Position numbers and translations under genes: made by a program. From Patescibacteria group bacterium UBA7396 (lineage in GTDB: Bacteria > Patescibacteriota > Gracilibacteria > BD1-5 > UBA6164): a stretch of 64,000 nucleotides of DNA. The notes beneath the pieces are model-generated. The model did no database searches. It was not told the origin of the DNA and worked only from the letters and a program-made list of their open reading frames with translations. Where the stretch lies: assembly GCA_002470645.1 (NCBI GenBank), contig DKNE01000023.1, positions 50,538-114,537 on the forward strand, given 5' to 3'. Shown here piece by piece: positions 21,384 to 33,621 of the stretch (the first letter of the stretch is position 1; every line of letters starts with the position of its first letter).

Positions 21384-24267
21384 ATTCTATAATGATTTCA
21401 TCTAAATTTTTTGGCTTACTTAAAGCATATCATTGGAAAAAGTGTACTCATAAATCAATCAATTCTTGATATAATTTTTCATTTTCTACAAATTCGGCAA
21501 CTACTTTTACTCACCATATATCACAAATTGATACTACAAATTCAACTATTTTCTTTGCTGTTTGTCTATTTTTTGTATTATCACTGAGTAAATCTTTTAT
21601 GATATCTCCATCGATTTTAACATAATCCAATAATCTCTCTTTCAAAAGTTCTTTCAATCTTGCTACACCTGAGTCTCAAACAGAAAAATCATCCATAGCA
21701 ATTTTATATCATAATTCTCTTAATTTTTTTATATTTTGAAGAGAAACATTATTATCATCCCATTTTTTTTCTATGAGTTCAAAAGTAATTTGATGAGTTG
21801 GAAATCACTTTTTTTTCATATTTTCTAAATCCTGTATCAGACTAGTATCTATCAAATCTGTATACTCCATATTAATAGAAAGTGAAATATGTGGGTATTG
21901 TTTAATGATTTGTTTTGCTCTTTGTAGGATAAAACGATTAAATTGACAAAGAGTATCGTGTCTTCATTTTTCTATTAAAACATCCAAATAATCTCTAATA
22001 TTATAAATTTTATCTGAGATAACTCTTGAGTCTTTAATCCTTGAAAGCATTTCAAATTTTACTATTTTTCTATCATCATTATAAATTCATTGGTATACTA
22101 TATGAATCCTTCCTTTTAAAAGAGCATCTTTAAAATCATCTATCAACTCTAAAGCAACTGCATTTTTTTCATCAAATTTTTCTAAAAGTATTCATAATTT
22201 TTTGATAGTAACTCCAATAACTCATTCTCAAATTTCAAGATTATGATTGGTTTTTTGTGAAAATCTATTATAAAGCTCTTCAAAATATGACGCAAATGTA
22301 CTTGGATATATCATTCTCAATTTATATCCATTAATAATACTAATTTCCTTATATGTATGATATCTTGATATAAATTTTGCATTCATACTTTCTCATTTTT
22401 TATCTATCAACTCAACCTCAGCAACTCCATGAAAAATACTAGAAAACGCTGATGATACTACATCATTCAACTCAGATAAGTTTAATTCTCCTGATCTAGA
22501 TGATAATAAAAATGTATCTAAATCATTAAATGATTTCCCAACTCTTTGTTCTATATAAGAATCTGAAAAAGTTGTCAAAGTCCCTTCTCACCACTTTGCG
22601 ATTTGGTCAAAATTTATATTATGACATAATTGTTTGCTATCATAACAAAGACTCTTACACTGGTTTATTCATTTTTCACATTGAGTATCAACAATTTTAT
22701 ATTTTACTGCTAAATAAATTCAGATATTGAAAGTAAATCTTTCAAAATCAATCCCATATCTTGAATAGTCAAATTCTCAATGGTTAATTTGTCTAAATTT
22801 TGAGTAATATTCACTCGCTTTTTTCTGGTCTTCTTCTTGGTTATAAAATGAATAACAATATCATATAGAAATATACATCAGTGAGTACACAAAAAGTAAA
22901 TGTGAAGATATTTTATATTTATCAATATAATTCAAAGTTGCTGATAAATATGGCTTCAATTTATCTATACGATGAGTAGCTAATCTCGTAAAAATAACAT
23001 TCAATATTTTTAAACGTATCACTTCAAAATTAATATTTGTAGAACTCACATGACTTGATAATGCATCAAGTATACGAAACATAGTATCATGAGAAATATG
23101 AGAATTAAATAATAATACGTGATATATTATTTCTAAATCTCCTACATTTGGAGTAAAGTTTGTATATGAAATTTTTCTTAAAAAATCCTCACAATCATAT
23201 GGTGTTTGAAGTAATTCTTTTGGGAAAGTTTCATATTCATTTATAAATATATAATTACATGCTTCTTTAATAGTAGCAAAAGAATCTAATGAATGCTTCT
23301 GTTCAGGATAAATAGAGATAAAAACCTCAGAAAACAGCTTTAATATTTCAGAAAAAGTAGGATGATTATAACATTCTTTTTCACCTACTTCATTTTCTAT
23401 TTTTAGAATTACTAATGAAACAATACAAGCAATATTAATAAGTTTTACTTTATCAATTGAATTTTTTCTATCCATATCATTTCAAAAATTTGCAAGCTCA
23501 CATTGATTATATCATAGAATAGTTTGGGAAAGAATACTATGATATTGATTCAGAAATTCTTGAAATTTATCTTCTTGTGTACCTTGAAAAGAAACATATT
23601 GAATATATGAAAAATTAAGGGAAAAAAGCCCAAGAATATATTGAAGTGAATTTTGTAATTTATGATTTTTAGATCATTTTTTTTCTAAAAATCATAATAT
23701 TTCTTGTATTTTAATAGTTACATAATCAACCAACGAGAAAATAAATTCTCTTTTTAAGTTATTATTTTGATTTAACACACAAATCAAATTTAAAAGTCAA
23801 CACAAACGAGCAAAACGTTCTACTTCTATTTCTGCTTCACCTGAGTTAATATCTTGAAAATTTTTTATTCTCTGTGTATATGAGTCAAAAAGCTTCGCAA
23901 AACTACCTTGACTATAAATATCTCATCATTGAAAAATATTTTCCCCTCAACGAAATGATAAAAGGTACACAAAAAAATAGACTTCATTATATGAATCAAG
24001 AGAACTATCAATTGCAATTTCTCTAAAACTTGAAAAAATATAATTATTTAAATCTTTTAAAAAATCACTATCTTCAAATAAATGTGCTACTTTATCATCA
24101 TTATTATTGAGAAATGCTTCTTTGAGAGTTGCTATTTTCATAGAAAATGGCACTTCTGCTAATACTTCTAATACTTGTTGATTTACCTCTGGGGTTAAAC
24201 TGGTTTGTAAATGTTTTTTTGGTATATCTGATTCTAAAATATCAGACCAAGATTGTGGTGGTAACAT
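21382..24267 (-). CDS. Large EAL-domain protein (putative c-di-GMP phosphodiesterase), 961 aa
   Basis: One continuous 962-codon frame. Residues 1 to about 550 are helical and repeat-like, with no membrane segment. A poorly conserved region at about 560-715 takes the place of a GGDEF domain and lacks that motif. Residues 715-960 form an EAL domain: YQGIYN then FEMLSRI (EML in place of EAL), LSINMEYTDL, FELIEK, IAMDDFSVGDSG, YVKIDGDIIK and VVAEFVENEKL, ending FFQGYALSKP. The metal-binding Glu, Asn, Glu, Asp-Asp, Lys and Glu positions are all present, so activity is plausible. The gene starts 1 bp downstream of the tlyA-like stop. Confidence 0.82.
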
Positions 24268-24268
24268 A

Positions 24269-24985
24269 CTATTTAATTAATATAAAAAATTCATTATTCC
24301 CTTTTTCTCCTGCAAGTTTTGATTGACATACAAGATTAATTTGTACTCATTTTTTCCTTAAAATCAAGAGAAAATTATTTAATTTTTCGTCAATAATTTT
24401 TTGGTTTTTAGGAACTCATTGTTTTGTAAGATTTTCACTTCAAACTTCAAATTGAGGTTTAAAGAGTAAAATAGCCATTGTATGAATATCCATTACATTT
24501 ATAATAGCATCTATAACAAGAGAAAGACTGATAAATGATATATCACAAGTAATAATATCTATTTGATCTTTCAAAATATGTGGGTCAAATTTTCTAATAT
24601 CTGTATTTTCTATACTTATAATTTTTTGATTTCATTGTAAAATTGGGTGTAATTGTGAAGTCCCAACATCAATAGCATATATTTTATTTGCTCATTTTTC
24701 TAATAATATTTGGGTAAATCCTCACGTACTTGCTCATACATCTATACAGTTTTTTTGATAAATATCGATATTATTCTCTTCTAAAAACCATTTTAATTTT
24801 AAAGCACTTCTTGCTACATAATTTATATCATCTATGTTTTCCAAGATGTGATCTTCAGCTTCAATTTCATATGCAACTTTCGTTATAATTTTCCCATTTA
24901 CTTGAATCTTTCATTGTTTTACAAAAAATTGAGCTCTATTCCTAGAAACTCAAAGTTTTGTTGCGATATAAACATCTAATCTCAT
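24269..24985 (-). CDS. tlyA: TlyA-family rRNA methyltransferase (S4 + FtsJ-like domains)
   Basis: A 238-residue protein. The N-terminal S4 RNA-binding domain (MRLDVYIATKLGVSRNRAQ) is followed by a Rossmann methyltransferase: SALKLKWFLEE, IDVGASTGGFTQILLEKGA with SAM-binding glycines partly from UGA, IITCDISFISL and LLFKPQFE. This is the TlyA/hemolysin A family of 2'-O-methyltransferases. The gene symbol is by family; the exact rRNA targets are not known here. It sits between dcd and the EAL gene with almost no spacing. Confidence 0.88.
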
Positions 24986-25004
24986 GTAAAATAGCTTTAA
25001 TGTC

Positions 25005-25580
25005 TTAATATAAATCTTTATTAATTCTTGACTGTTCTGGTAAAAGTTGTCCCATGTATTTACTTCATTTTCTTTTATCATAGGTAACTTCTACTTTTCA
25101 GGAAATAGTTTCAAAAGCAAACTGACCTATTCTCATTCCAGGGTATAGTGCTACTGGAACTTCATTTATATTGGTAATTTCAAGAGTAATAGTTCACTCA
25201 AATCCAGGATCTATATATCATGCAGTAGAATGAATCACTACACCTAGTCTCCCTATAGAGCTTCTTCATTCACATCTTGCAACTAAATCATATGGAACTC
25301 TTATTTTTTCCATAGTTACTCAAAGTACAAACTGTCTTGGATGAAGAATAAAAGGTGTTTTTTCATCCAAAATTACTGTTTCTATATGATTATTATCTAC
25401 TCAAAGAGTTGGGTCTATCAATGTGAGACTATCCCTTTTATAATATTTAAAAGTATTTCAAAGTCTAAAATCTAAACTTGCTGGTCATAGCTGTTCTAAA
25501 ACATCATACCCCCCTAAAGATTCTATTTTTAATTCTCAAGAATTAAGATATCTTTTTATTTCACTATCTGATAAAATCAT
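25005..25580 (-). CDS. dcd: dCTP deaminase
   Basis: A 191-residue enzyme converting dCTP to dUTP. Family motifs: PASLDFRLGN near residue 33, FILHPRQFVLG near 77, [28 protein letters not shown] near 102-129 with the catalytic Glu, and YPGMRIGQFAFE. Full length. Overlaps no neighbour; 19 bp separate it from the small gene upstream and 19 bp from tlyA downstream, consistent with an operon. Confidence 0.94.
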
Positions 25581-25599
25581 AGTATTAAATTAAGAATTA

Positions 25600-26025
25600 T
25601 TATTGAACCTTTCCGGTAGCAGTTGCTTGGACAGTACCACTTCCAGGAACTATATTACTAATACTTGTTCATAGTTCATTTATTGTATTTACAGTTTGAT
25701 TAATAGAATCTTTTGTCTGTTCTATTGCTTTTCCAGTTTCTTCAACTTTTATTTGAATTTCTTCTATTTTTTGTTTTGTATCTTGAACTTGTACTTCAAC
25801 ACTTTGTTTAATTTCTAATGCTGAATCTTTAGTATCTTTATATTTTCAAATAACATCAAAACTACTAAAAAATTCATTTACTTCATCTCTTACTTGAATG
25901 ACTCAACTATTAAAATTTGTAAGTCCTATTTTATCTCAAATATATGATGAAACTGAAGGAAGAGCAAAAATTGATACTATATATAGCACAACTATTGAAA
26001 CTATAAACAAAATAACTTTTTTCAT
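25600..26025 (-). CDS. Membrane-anchored coiled-coil protein (141 aa)
   Basis: One N-terminal transmembrane segment (MKKVILFIVSIVVLYIVS) is followed by an extracytoplasmic region. Residues 70-120 form a heptad-type coiled coil (VQVQDTKQKIEEIQIKVEE). The C-terminal tail is Gly/Thr-rich. I do not recognise the family. It may be a small envelope tether. It lies upstream of dcd in the same direction. Confidence 0.65.
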
Positions 26026-26036
26026 AAAATAAAAAT

Positions 26037-26076
26037 TAAGAAGTATACTCCTTGTTTAATATACTTCTTATTGTTT
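26037..26076 (-). terminator. Terminator of the zinc-ribbon gene
   Basis: Stem TAAGAAGTATA / TATACTTCTTA just beyond the stop at 26090 on the minus strand, followed on that strand by a T-rich tract. The opposite side also has a T-run, so it may act both ways. Confidence 0.65.
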
Positions 26077-26089
26077 TTTTGTCAAAATT

Positions 26090-26482
26090 TTAGTTTGTAC
26101 CTAAAAAATCTTCTACATTAATATTATCATTTTTCAATATTTCTCTGAGTTCTAAAATCTCCTTTTCTTTGATTTGAGGAGCTTTTTCTGGCATAGATAT
26201 CTTTTTCATAGAAATTCCAGAAAGTTTATTTTGAAGTTTTTGTTTCAATTCATCAATATTTCCATTGGTCATATCAAGAATATTTCACAAGTTCATTTGT
26301 GATACCTCCGCCTTTACAAATGTATGTTTTGAACATTGTGTACATTCAACATCAAGATTAATACTACTTCAGGCAGCTCAAACTATTTCTATATTTGACT
26401 CAGATACTGTTCCATTACAATTTGGACATTTAAAATTGGTTACTAATGAGTCAATAAGTGTTTTTAACATTTGGTAATTCAT
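26090..26482 (-). CDS. Small zinc-ribbon protein
   Basis: About 130 residues. The N-terminal half carries two CxxC pairs (FKCPNCNG and VECTQCSK) and so is a zinc ribbon. The C-terminal half is charged and helical (GNIDELKQKLQNKL and an ILELREILKND segment). The start is uncertain: in-frame ATGs occur at 26512, 26482 and 26470. I used the middle one because the sequence MNYQMLKTLIDSL reads as a coherent helix. Function is unknown. Confidence 0.6.
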
Positions 26483-26577
26483 ATCTCTATTATTAAAAAA
26501 TAACATTTTCATTTCTATTTTCTCAACTATCTTTTTTATTTCAGGTCATATTTTGCTAAAAACATAATACTACATTT

Positions 26578-28190
26578 TTATATGAAATTCAAAACTTTTT
26601 TAATTCTTTGTATTGACTTTTCTCTTCCAAGTATAAAAATTAACTCTAATGCGCCTGGAGAAAATTCTTCTCCTGATAAAGCTACTCTTACTGGCCATAA
26701 TACTTGTCAATTTTTCATCTCAGCATTTTTAATTTCTTCTACAAAAATATTTTTAATTTCTTCTATATTTTCAAAATCATTATTTTTAGCACTCAATATA
26801 TCTAGTGCCAATTGTAATCATTTTTTGACAATGTCAAGATTTTCTATTTTCATTTTTGGGTTTATAAGAAGTGATTTTCTTTCTTCATTCATTTCAAAGT
26901 CATTATAGAAAAATCAAGTAAGTGCAATAAATTCTTTTAAAGTAGTAAGTCTTGTTTTTAATTCTATTAAAATAGCTATATTATATTTTTTTTCAGCTTT
27001 CAAAAATACATTTTCATAAAAACCTTCTTCAAAAGTTTGTAAATATTCTCCCAATGCTTCATAGAGTTTTTCTATCGGAAGATTTTTGATATATGCCGCA
27101 TTTACAAAAGTCAATTTATCCATATCAACAAGCGCTCAAGCAGAGTTTATTCTTTCTAATTTAAAATCAAAATCAAGATAACTTGCTTCAAGATTTTGTT
27201 TTCTCCAATCTTCAAATCAAGCATTTAAAATATTTGATAAAAAATCGAGAATTGCTTCAATAAAATACCCATTTTGAAAATAAAATTCCACATCAGCTTC
27301 AGCATCTTTTCTTTTTGATAGTTTCCTTCTTGAATCTCCATCAATTTTTACAAGAGGACCATAATGAGCATATTTTGGAACTTCCCAATCCATCATATGG
27401 AATAATTCGTAGTGAAGTGGAACAGAAGCAAACCATTCATCTCATCTAATTACATGAGTCGTCCCCATCAAATGATCATCTATCAAATGTGCAAAATGAT
27501 ATGTTGGAATTCCTGAACTTTTACAAATTACGATATCAAGAAAATTTTCTTGTGTAGATATTTTTCATTTTATCAAATCTTCTACTTCTATTTTTTTTGT
27601 AAGTTCTCATGATGATTTTAATCTCACTACAAACTCTTTTTTTTCTGACAATGCTTTTTGTATATCTTCAAAACTTGCATATCTCCAAGGAGAATATTCT
27701 TTATAAATCCCTGTTGGAACCTTTGAAGCTTCTTGAATTTCACGAGTAGCTGTAATTTCCTCTTCAGTTAAAAAACAAGGATAAGCAAGTCCTTTTTTCA
27801 CTAAATCTTTAATAAAGACTTTATAAATATATTCTCTTTGTGATTGAGTATATGGTCCATATTTTCCCACGTCTTCCCCATTTGGTCAAATAGGTCATTC
27901 ATCAAATTCAAGTCAGAATTTCTTTAAAATTTCTACATATTTTTTTGCCGCTCCTTCTACTTCTCTTTTTTGATCAGTATCTTCAATTCTCAGAAAAAAA
28001 ATTCAGTTATTTTTATGTGCTACAATTTTATCAAGCATAGCTGAATATACAGCTCAAATATGTAAAAATCAGGTTGGAGATGGAGCAATTCTTGTCACTA
28101 CTTTCCCCTCTGGTCTTTTTGGATATTTTTGTAAAATACTTTCTGGAGTATCTATAATTTCTGGAAATAATATATTTTCGAGAGTCATTT
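26578..28190 (-). CDS. gltX: Glutamyl-tRNA synthetase with an apparent frameshift near the N-terminus
   Basis: Charges tRNA-Glu. The main frame has the HIGH-type motif [21 protein letters not shown] and the KMSKS equivalent KLSKRK, ending with a helical anticodon-binding region. It is open from about 28140 to 26578, but its only start candidate there is GTG at 28098. An ATG at 28190 in a different frame encodes [16 protein letters not shown], which matches the extra N-terminal segment of clostridial-type GluRS that precedes [10 protein letters not shown]. Joining them needs a -1 shift (one missing base, or a two-base insertion in the CTCT at 28139-28142). Intact protein would be about 536 residues; a GTG start would give 506. 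Confidence 0.85.
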
Positions 28191-28290
28191 TATTATATTT
28201 ATTAATTAAAAACTTAGATAAATAATACTCAAAAGCTGTTTTTTTGCAATTATTTTCATATGTTTTAAATTGATTTTAAAATAATAAAAC

Positions 28291-28318
28291 TTGCAAAAAA
28301 TATATTATGTGTTAATCT
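28291..28318 (+). promoter_or_regulatory. Predicted promoter for the giant FISUMP prepilin
   Basis: TTGCAA, a 16-bp spacer and TAATCT, 39 bp upstream of the ATG. A good -35 with a moderate -10. Confidence 0.4.
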
Positions 28319-28356
28319 AAAAAAGATATTTATTTTATAATTTTTTAAACTTGAAT

Positions 28357-30552
28357 ATGAAAATAATAAACAATACCCCACATAGCAATATGCTAAAATA
28401 TTGATTAAAGAAAAACGGATTCACATTGGTTGAACTCATTATTGTTATTACAATTTTAGGTATTTTAGCTACTATTTCTTTCATTTCTTTTAAAAATTAT
28501 TCTTGAAATGCTAGAGATGGAAATAGAGTATCAACTTTAAAAAATATTGAAACTGGTTTATGAGTTTATTTTGTAAAAACTTGAGAATATCCAATGCCAG
28601 AATGAAATATTTTGACTGGAAGTATCAATGGGAAAGAAATTATATATTCTTGAGAAATAGGAGAAAATATATCAAGAAGTATTAAATTAAACAAAGTTTC
28701 TGTTGATCCTGTATTGTGAAAAAATTATAAATACTGAATTACGTATAATAAACAAGAATACAATCTTTGAGGAATTGGAGAGTCAGATAGTATTTCACAA
28801 AAAATAATTCCAATAACATATGCAGATAATTATTTTTGACAAGTAGTAGGAAACTATAGAGGATATATTAAATATTCTACTGGAAGTTATCATTATCTTA
28901 CCAATCCACCGAGTCTTATATTTACATATAGTGGAAGTGTAAATAATGTAGAAGATATTTTTTTAGAAAAAGAAAAAGTTCATTTTATTATCAAGAAATG
29001 AGAGAATATTCCATATGAAGTTTCTGGAAAAATAAACTCTCAAAATCCGGATGAAGTTATAAAGAAAAAAACAGGAAAACCAAATGCACACTTTGAAAAT
29101 CTTGATATTAGTGAAGTAGTAAGTGCAAGTTCTGATACAGAAAAGAAAACAAAAATACAAGAATTACTAAATAATCAAGAAAATGAACATATCCTTGATA
29201 GTTTTTGAAGTGATAATGAAGAAATGTTTGAAAATATAGTAAATGGATGAATTCCTCAAACAACTTCAAATAATTCTTCTTCGAGTTCATCAAGTAGTTG
29301 ATGAGGAAATCTTCCTTCTCAAAATAATTGTCTTGCAAATCCAAGCTTTGAAAAAGATTGAAAAATATTTAATGTTCCTGAGTTAACTAATTGAAGTTCA
29401 GCAAATCCTAAACCATACATCGATGTAGTAGAAAATAATGGGACTTTTAGATATGAACTTACCGTTAATTGTAATGATGGAAGTTTAGATGGAAGTGTAT
29501 CATCTCCTATTTTACAAAGTTGTAATTCTAGTTTTCATAATGAAAGTGGAATTTGTATTTCTGATACTAAATCAGTATCATGTTGATGAACTAATCCATG
29601 AGTAATTGTATCAATTCTATGAACAGCAACTACTAATATAACATGGAATGCAAATACTTGGCCTAGTAATCCAAATTGGACTCACTCAACTACTACTCCA
29701 TGAGCTTGCCAATATCAGTGTAAAGCTTGATATTATTTTAATGGAACTAGTTGTCTTTTGTCTGATATTTGATATTACGTAAATACTCCTTGATCAATCG
29801 TTCAAACACAATGTCCAAGCTGACAAATCACTTCTCAAAAATGATCTACTAATATAAATCAATGTTATATTCCTAAATTTACCCAAATTTGTAATACTCT
29901 TTCTTCGTCTGATTATTATAAGACTATCATATATACTAATGTCTCTTGATTAGAAATATGAAGAGTAGATTACAATTGAAATCCTATAAATTGAAATCCT
30001 TGAAGCTTACCTATAGATGGGCATATAGTAGTTTGTGGTGAAAATATTTCTGATAGGTTTGTATTAAAAGCAATGAACCAATGAGCTTATTGAATTTGAG
30101 GCTATGAGACACTGTGGGCAACGTCACATCCATCGTATTGAAATTATTATATATTTTGAAACGGAGAACTGGAAAGTTGGTGAGTATCTAAAGATGTTGC
30201 TGAAACTATCACTTGGGAATCATCAACTTCTGAAGGTAAAGAACAAATGCAAGGTCCTTGTGAGCCAGGTTATCATGTTCCTACATACTATGAATGGAGA
30301 AGTATAGTACTTCTAATGTCTGGAGCAAATGTATCGAATTCTTTAAAATTACCTTTTCCTGGAATTAGATATCAAAATGATGCAAATGTAATTTTTCAAT
30401 GACAACTTGCATATTATTGGACCTCTTCACCAGATTCAAGCTGGGGTGGAGCTCATTATGTAAGTCCAAGTTCTAATTGACAACTTTTTAGTTGAGGTCA
30501 TGATCCAAATACCTCTATCTCAGTAAGATGTTTTAAAAATGATAGTTTTTAA
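28357..30552 (+). CDS. Giant type IV prepilin-like protein with FISUMP-like C-terminal domain (731 aa)
   Basis: The class III signal sequence is [20 protein letters not shown] near residues 18-37: prepilin peptidase would cut before Phe, with Glu at +5 as in pilins. After the pilin helix comes a pseudopilin-type region, a Ser-rich linker (TTSNNSSSSSSSGGG near 308), two or three Cys-rich segments and a C-terminal domain. That domain (GPCEPGYHVPTYYEWRSIV, YWTSSPDSS, SISVRCFK) matches the Fibrobacter major paralogous domain. It is probably a minor pilin or pilus-tip adhesin. It stands alone with its own promoter and a strong terminator. Dozens of glycines are UGA. Confidence 0.82.
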
Positions 30553-30587
30553 AAATACTCTTTGCAAATGCAAAGAGTATTTTTTTA
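30551..30587. terminator. Bidirectional terminator after the FISUMP prepilin
   Basis: The hairpin AAAAATACTCTTTGC / GCAAAGAGTATTTTT has loop AAAT. It covers both convergent stop codons. Confidence 0.85.
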
Positions 30588-31049
30588 CCTTTCAATTATA
30601 CCGGTAGAAAAAATTCCATCTTTTATACAGAAAACTCTAATTTCAAAAGTATCTAAATAATCAATATCAAATTCTCATTTTACATCAGCTCAAGCTTCAA
30701 AATTATGTTTTAATATTTCATCTCAGCTCTCATCAAATAATGCTATTTTGTAAATAAAATGATTTTCATCATTTGGATGTTGAGTTTCTGAAAAATGATA
30801 TTTTAAAATATCTCAAACTATTTCATAATTTGGAAAATGTTCCCCCTCAAAAGCAGTTAAATTATTTATATTAATTGGAGAATGAATTTGATCTTCTAAT
30901 ATAACAAAATCATCTTTATGAGTATCACAAAAAGGACAAAAAAAATCATTTGGAAGATTATCAAAAAAAGTTTTTGGTTCAATTCCCAAATCTTCATCTC
31001 CAATAATTTCATCATAAATATAATCACATCCTGAACAATGGTATTTCAT
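30585..31049 (-). CDS. Rubredoxin fused to a degenerate superoxide-reductase-like domain
   Basis: A 154-residue protein. Residues 1-55 are a rubredoxin with two cysteine pairs (YHCSGCDY and FFCPFCDTHKDDF) binding iron. Residues 70-154 follow the desulfoferrodoxin/neelaredoxin pattern: EGEHFPNYEI, QHPNDENHF, YKIALFDESGDEI, FEAGADVKGEF and a terminal VFCIKDG. In true superoxide reductases that last motif is CNxHG, supplying Cys and His ligands. Here the Cys is kept but the His is Asp, so the catalytic site may be altered. The start at 31049 was chosen because rubredoxins begin MKYxC. Likely an oxidative-stress or electron-transfer protein. Confidence 0.75.
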
Positions 31050-31118
31050 AAACAAAAATAACAAATAAAATTTTTAATATTATATTTGTTATTTTTTTAT
31101 TGCAATTTTAAAAACGCA

Positions 31119-33500
31119 CTATATTTTCAAAAATTTATTTTTATAATATACAAATAAACTCATGATAATAAAAAGTCATAATAAAATCATTATCCCAAGA
31201 AAATATGAAAATCAATAAAGAGAAAAATATTTGATAAAATAAAATAAAATTCAAAGAAATATACTTCAAAAAAATATACTAAAAAACAATCAAATACAAA
31301 CTAAATATCAAAACTCAAAACTTAATGCTGAAACAAGCGACTCTTTTTTTCATCATAAAATATTTAATAATTTTATTTTTGCTGTTTTAAAAGTTGATAA
31401 AAATGAAAGTGAAACAATAAAACTTAAAAATGAAAATATAAAAATATAAGATAAACACACATACACAACTATCAAAATTTTATTCGCAATATTAATAACA
31501 ATTTCAACAATTTCACGAGTTTTTATAAATGTTAAATGATTTCCAAGTTCTTTTGATAAAGTATTTTCAAGATTTTGTGGTTTTTCGCTTTCTTTGTAAG
31601 ATATAATATAATTTTTAGGAAATTTTTCAAAATCACTTACATCAAGTTGAAAATAGAAAAAAGGATTCGTTCCATTTCTCACTGCTTCTCTAAAATTCAC
31701 TACTTTAAGTGTTTTTTCAAGTCCAGCAACACTAAAAACAATTTCATCTCCAAGTTTCACTCAGAGTTCAGAGGCAAATTCTCTATCCACTGAAACTCAT
31801 CAAACAGATAATTTTTCTCACGATAAAATTTTATTTTCTAAATCTTTTGTTGTTGAAGAAAATTCTCTTCAAAATTGTCTTGGAACTTTTTCTTGTCATA
31901 AAAATTCTTGTAAAGTTTTTCCATTTATTTGCTGAATTCTCAAAGTTACGATTTCAAAAATTTCATCTGAACTAAAATATTTTTCCACCGTTTGCAAATC
32001 ATCTTTTTGTACATTGATAACAAAAGTATCATTAGAACTTTGAGTAATATTTCCTAAATAACTCAAAAAACTTCCAGAAAAAACATAAAATATAAAAATA
32101 GAAATAAATGAAATAATTCCAGAAAATATGATAAGAAATGAAACATTTCCAGGTTTTATTGTACTTCTGATAGCATCAAAAAAGTAAAAATTTTTAGAAA
32201 TTTTATTTTTTGCATTCAGAAAGAAAAAAGAAAAATTTTTGTGTAATATTTTTTCTATTCAAACATAAAATAAAACAATAATAAAAATAAATAAAAAACT
32301 ATACAAAAAACTCTCAAAAATAGTAATTCCAGAAATCAAATTTACTCATAAAAATCAAGAAAAAATCAGTCATAAATACACAACATAATCACTAAAATTA
32401 AAATGAGAAAAATTTCCTTCATCTTTCAGTAAAGCAGAAATATCTGATTTAAATATTTTATACATTGGAGAAAAAATTCCTACCAAAAGTAAAATAATAG
32501 TAACTCAAAATCATTTATAAAAAGATTCCAATTTACTTTGAAAAAAATCATATTGCGTTGCAAGAAGGCTCATTATTCACACATTTAAAAGGTATGCAAG
32601 TATAAACCCAACAAAAAACACAAAAAATAATACAGTAAAATTATACAAAAATATTTTCTTTTTCTGTAATCCAAAAATATTTAAAAGTCATAAAGTACCT
32701 TTTATTTTCTTAAAAAATGTTTCCAATGATAAAATAACAATGAAAAAAGTTAAAACGAAAACCACTAAATTAAAAAAATTTATAAATACATAAAATCTAT
32801 CGGTTGTATCTGAAATATAATCATTTCTATCGTTTAAACTTCTCATTCTAAAATCTTTTAAAAGCACATCATTTGATAAAATTTCTTTATACCTTTCATC
32901 ATATTCTCACTGAAAAAGAAGATAATAATTATATTCTAAACGAGAATTACTTGCATTTAAATTGGCATCAAATTGATCAATAGGAAGATAGAGTGTGTTT
33001 TGATTTGCATATAAACTAATATCTCAAATTGGAGATTTTTTAATAATTCCTTTTACTTGATAATTTTTTCATAAAATTTCAATATTTTTTCCATATTTAT
33101 CCAAAGTTGCTTGATTTACAATCAAACTTCCACTTTGGTCTATTACCTCATATTCAAACTGATTATAAAAAGGATAATTTTCGCTATGATACACTAGTTC
33201 TACCAAACTTGGATTTTTATTTTCATCAAACAGAGTTGAATTAATAGAAATATTTTTTGCTATTTCAAAAGTATTTTCATATCTTTCTCTGAATGCACTT
33301 TCATCCAAATCTTCCCTATTTGATAAAACCATATCTCATCCAACCAAAGGTTTTACTTGTTCTTGAAGATAATCTTTTACTGATAAAACAATATTATTTC
33401 CTAAAATGTAAGAAAATAAACTCAAAAAAACCGCAAGAAAAACAAATACAAAATATTTTTCTCATGTTTTTAATGTAATTTTTGTTATTTTTCCAATCAT
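31119..33500 (-). CDS. FtsX/MacB-like ABC transporter permease (793 aa)
   Basis: A large permease with a first membrane segment (YFVFVFLAVFLSLFSYI), a periplasmic-type domain, three central segments near residues 245-350, further segments near 375-420 and 450-480, a second extracytoplasmic domain near 480-660 and C-terminal segments. This duplicated FtsX layout is typical of lipoprotein or peptide-release type ABC systems. The matching ATPase at 35294-35953 is on the same strand, separated by two other genes. Many glycines are UGA. Substrate unknown. Confidence 0.82.
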
Positions 33501-33621
33501 AATTTTTCTTTAAAAATATTGTTTTCAATAATAAGAAGAAAATACAAAATTCAAAACTTAATTTTTTACAAAATAAAAAAATCATATATACTTTTGCAAA
33601 ATTATTTTTAACCGATGAAAT

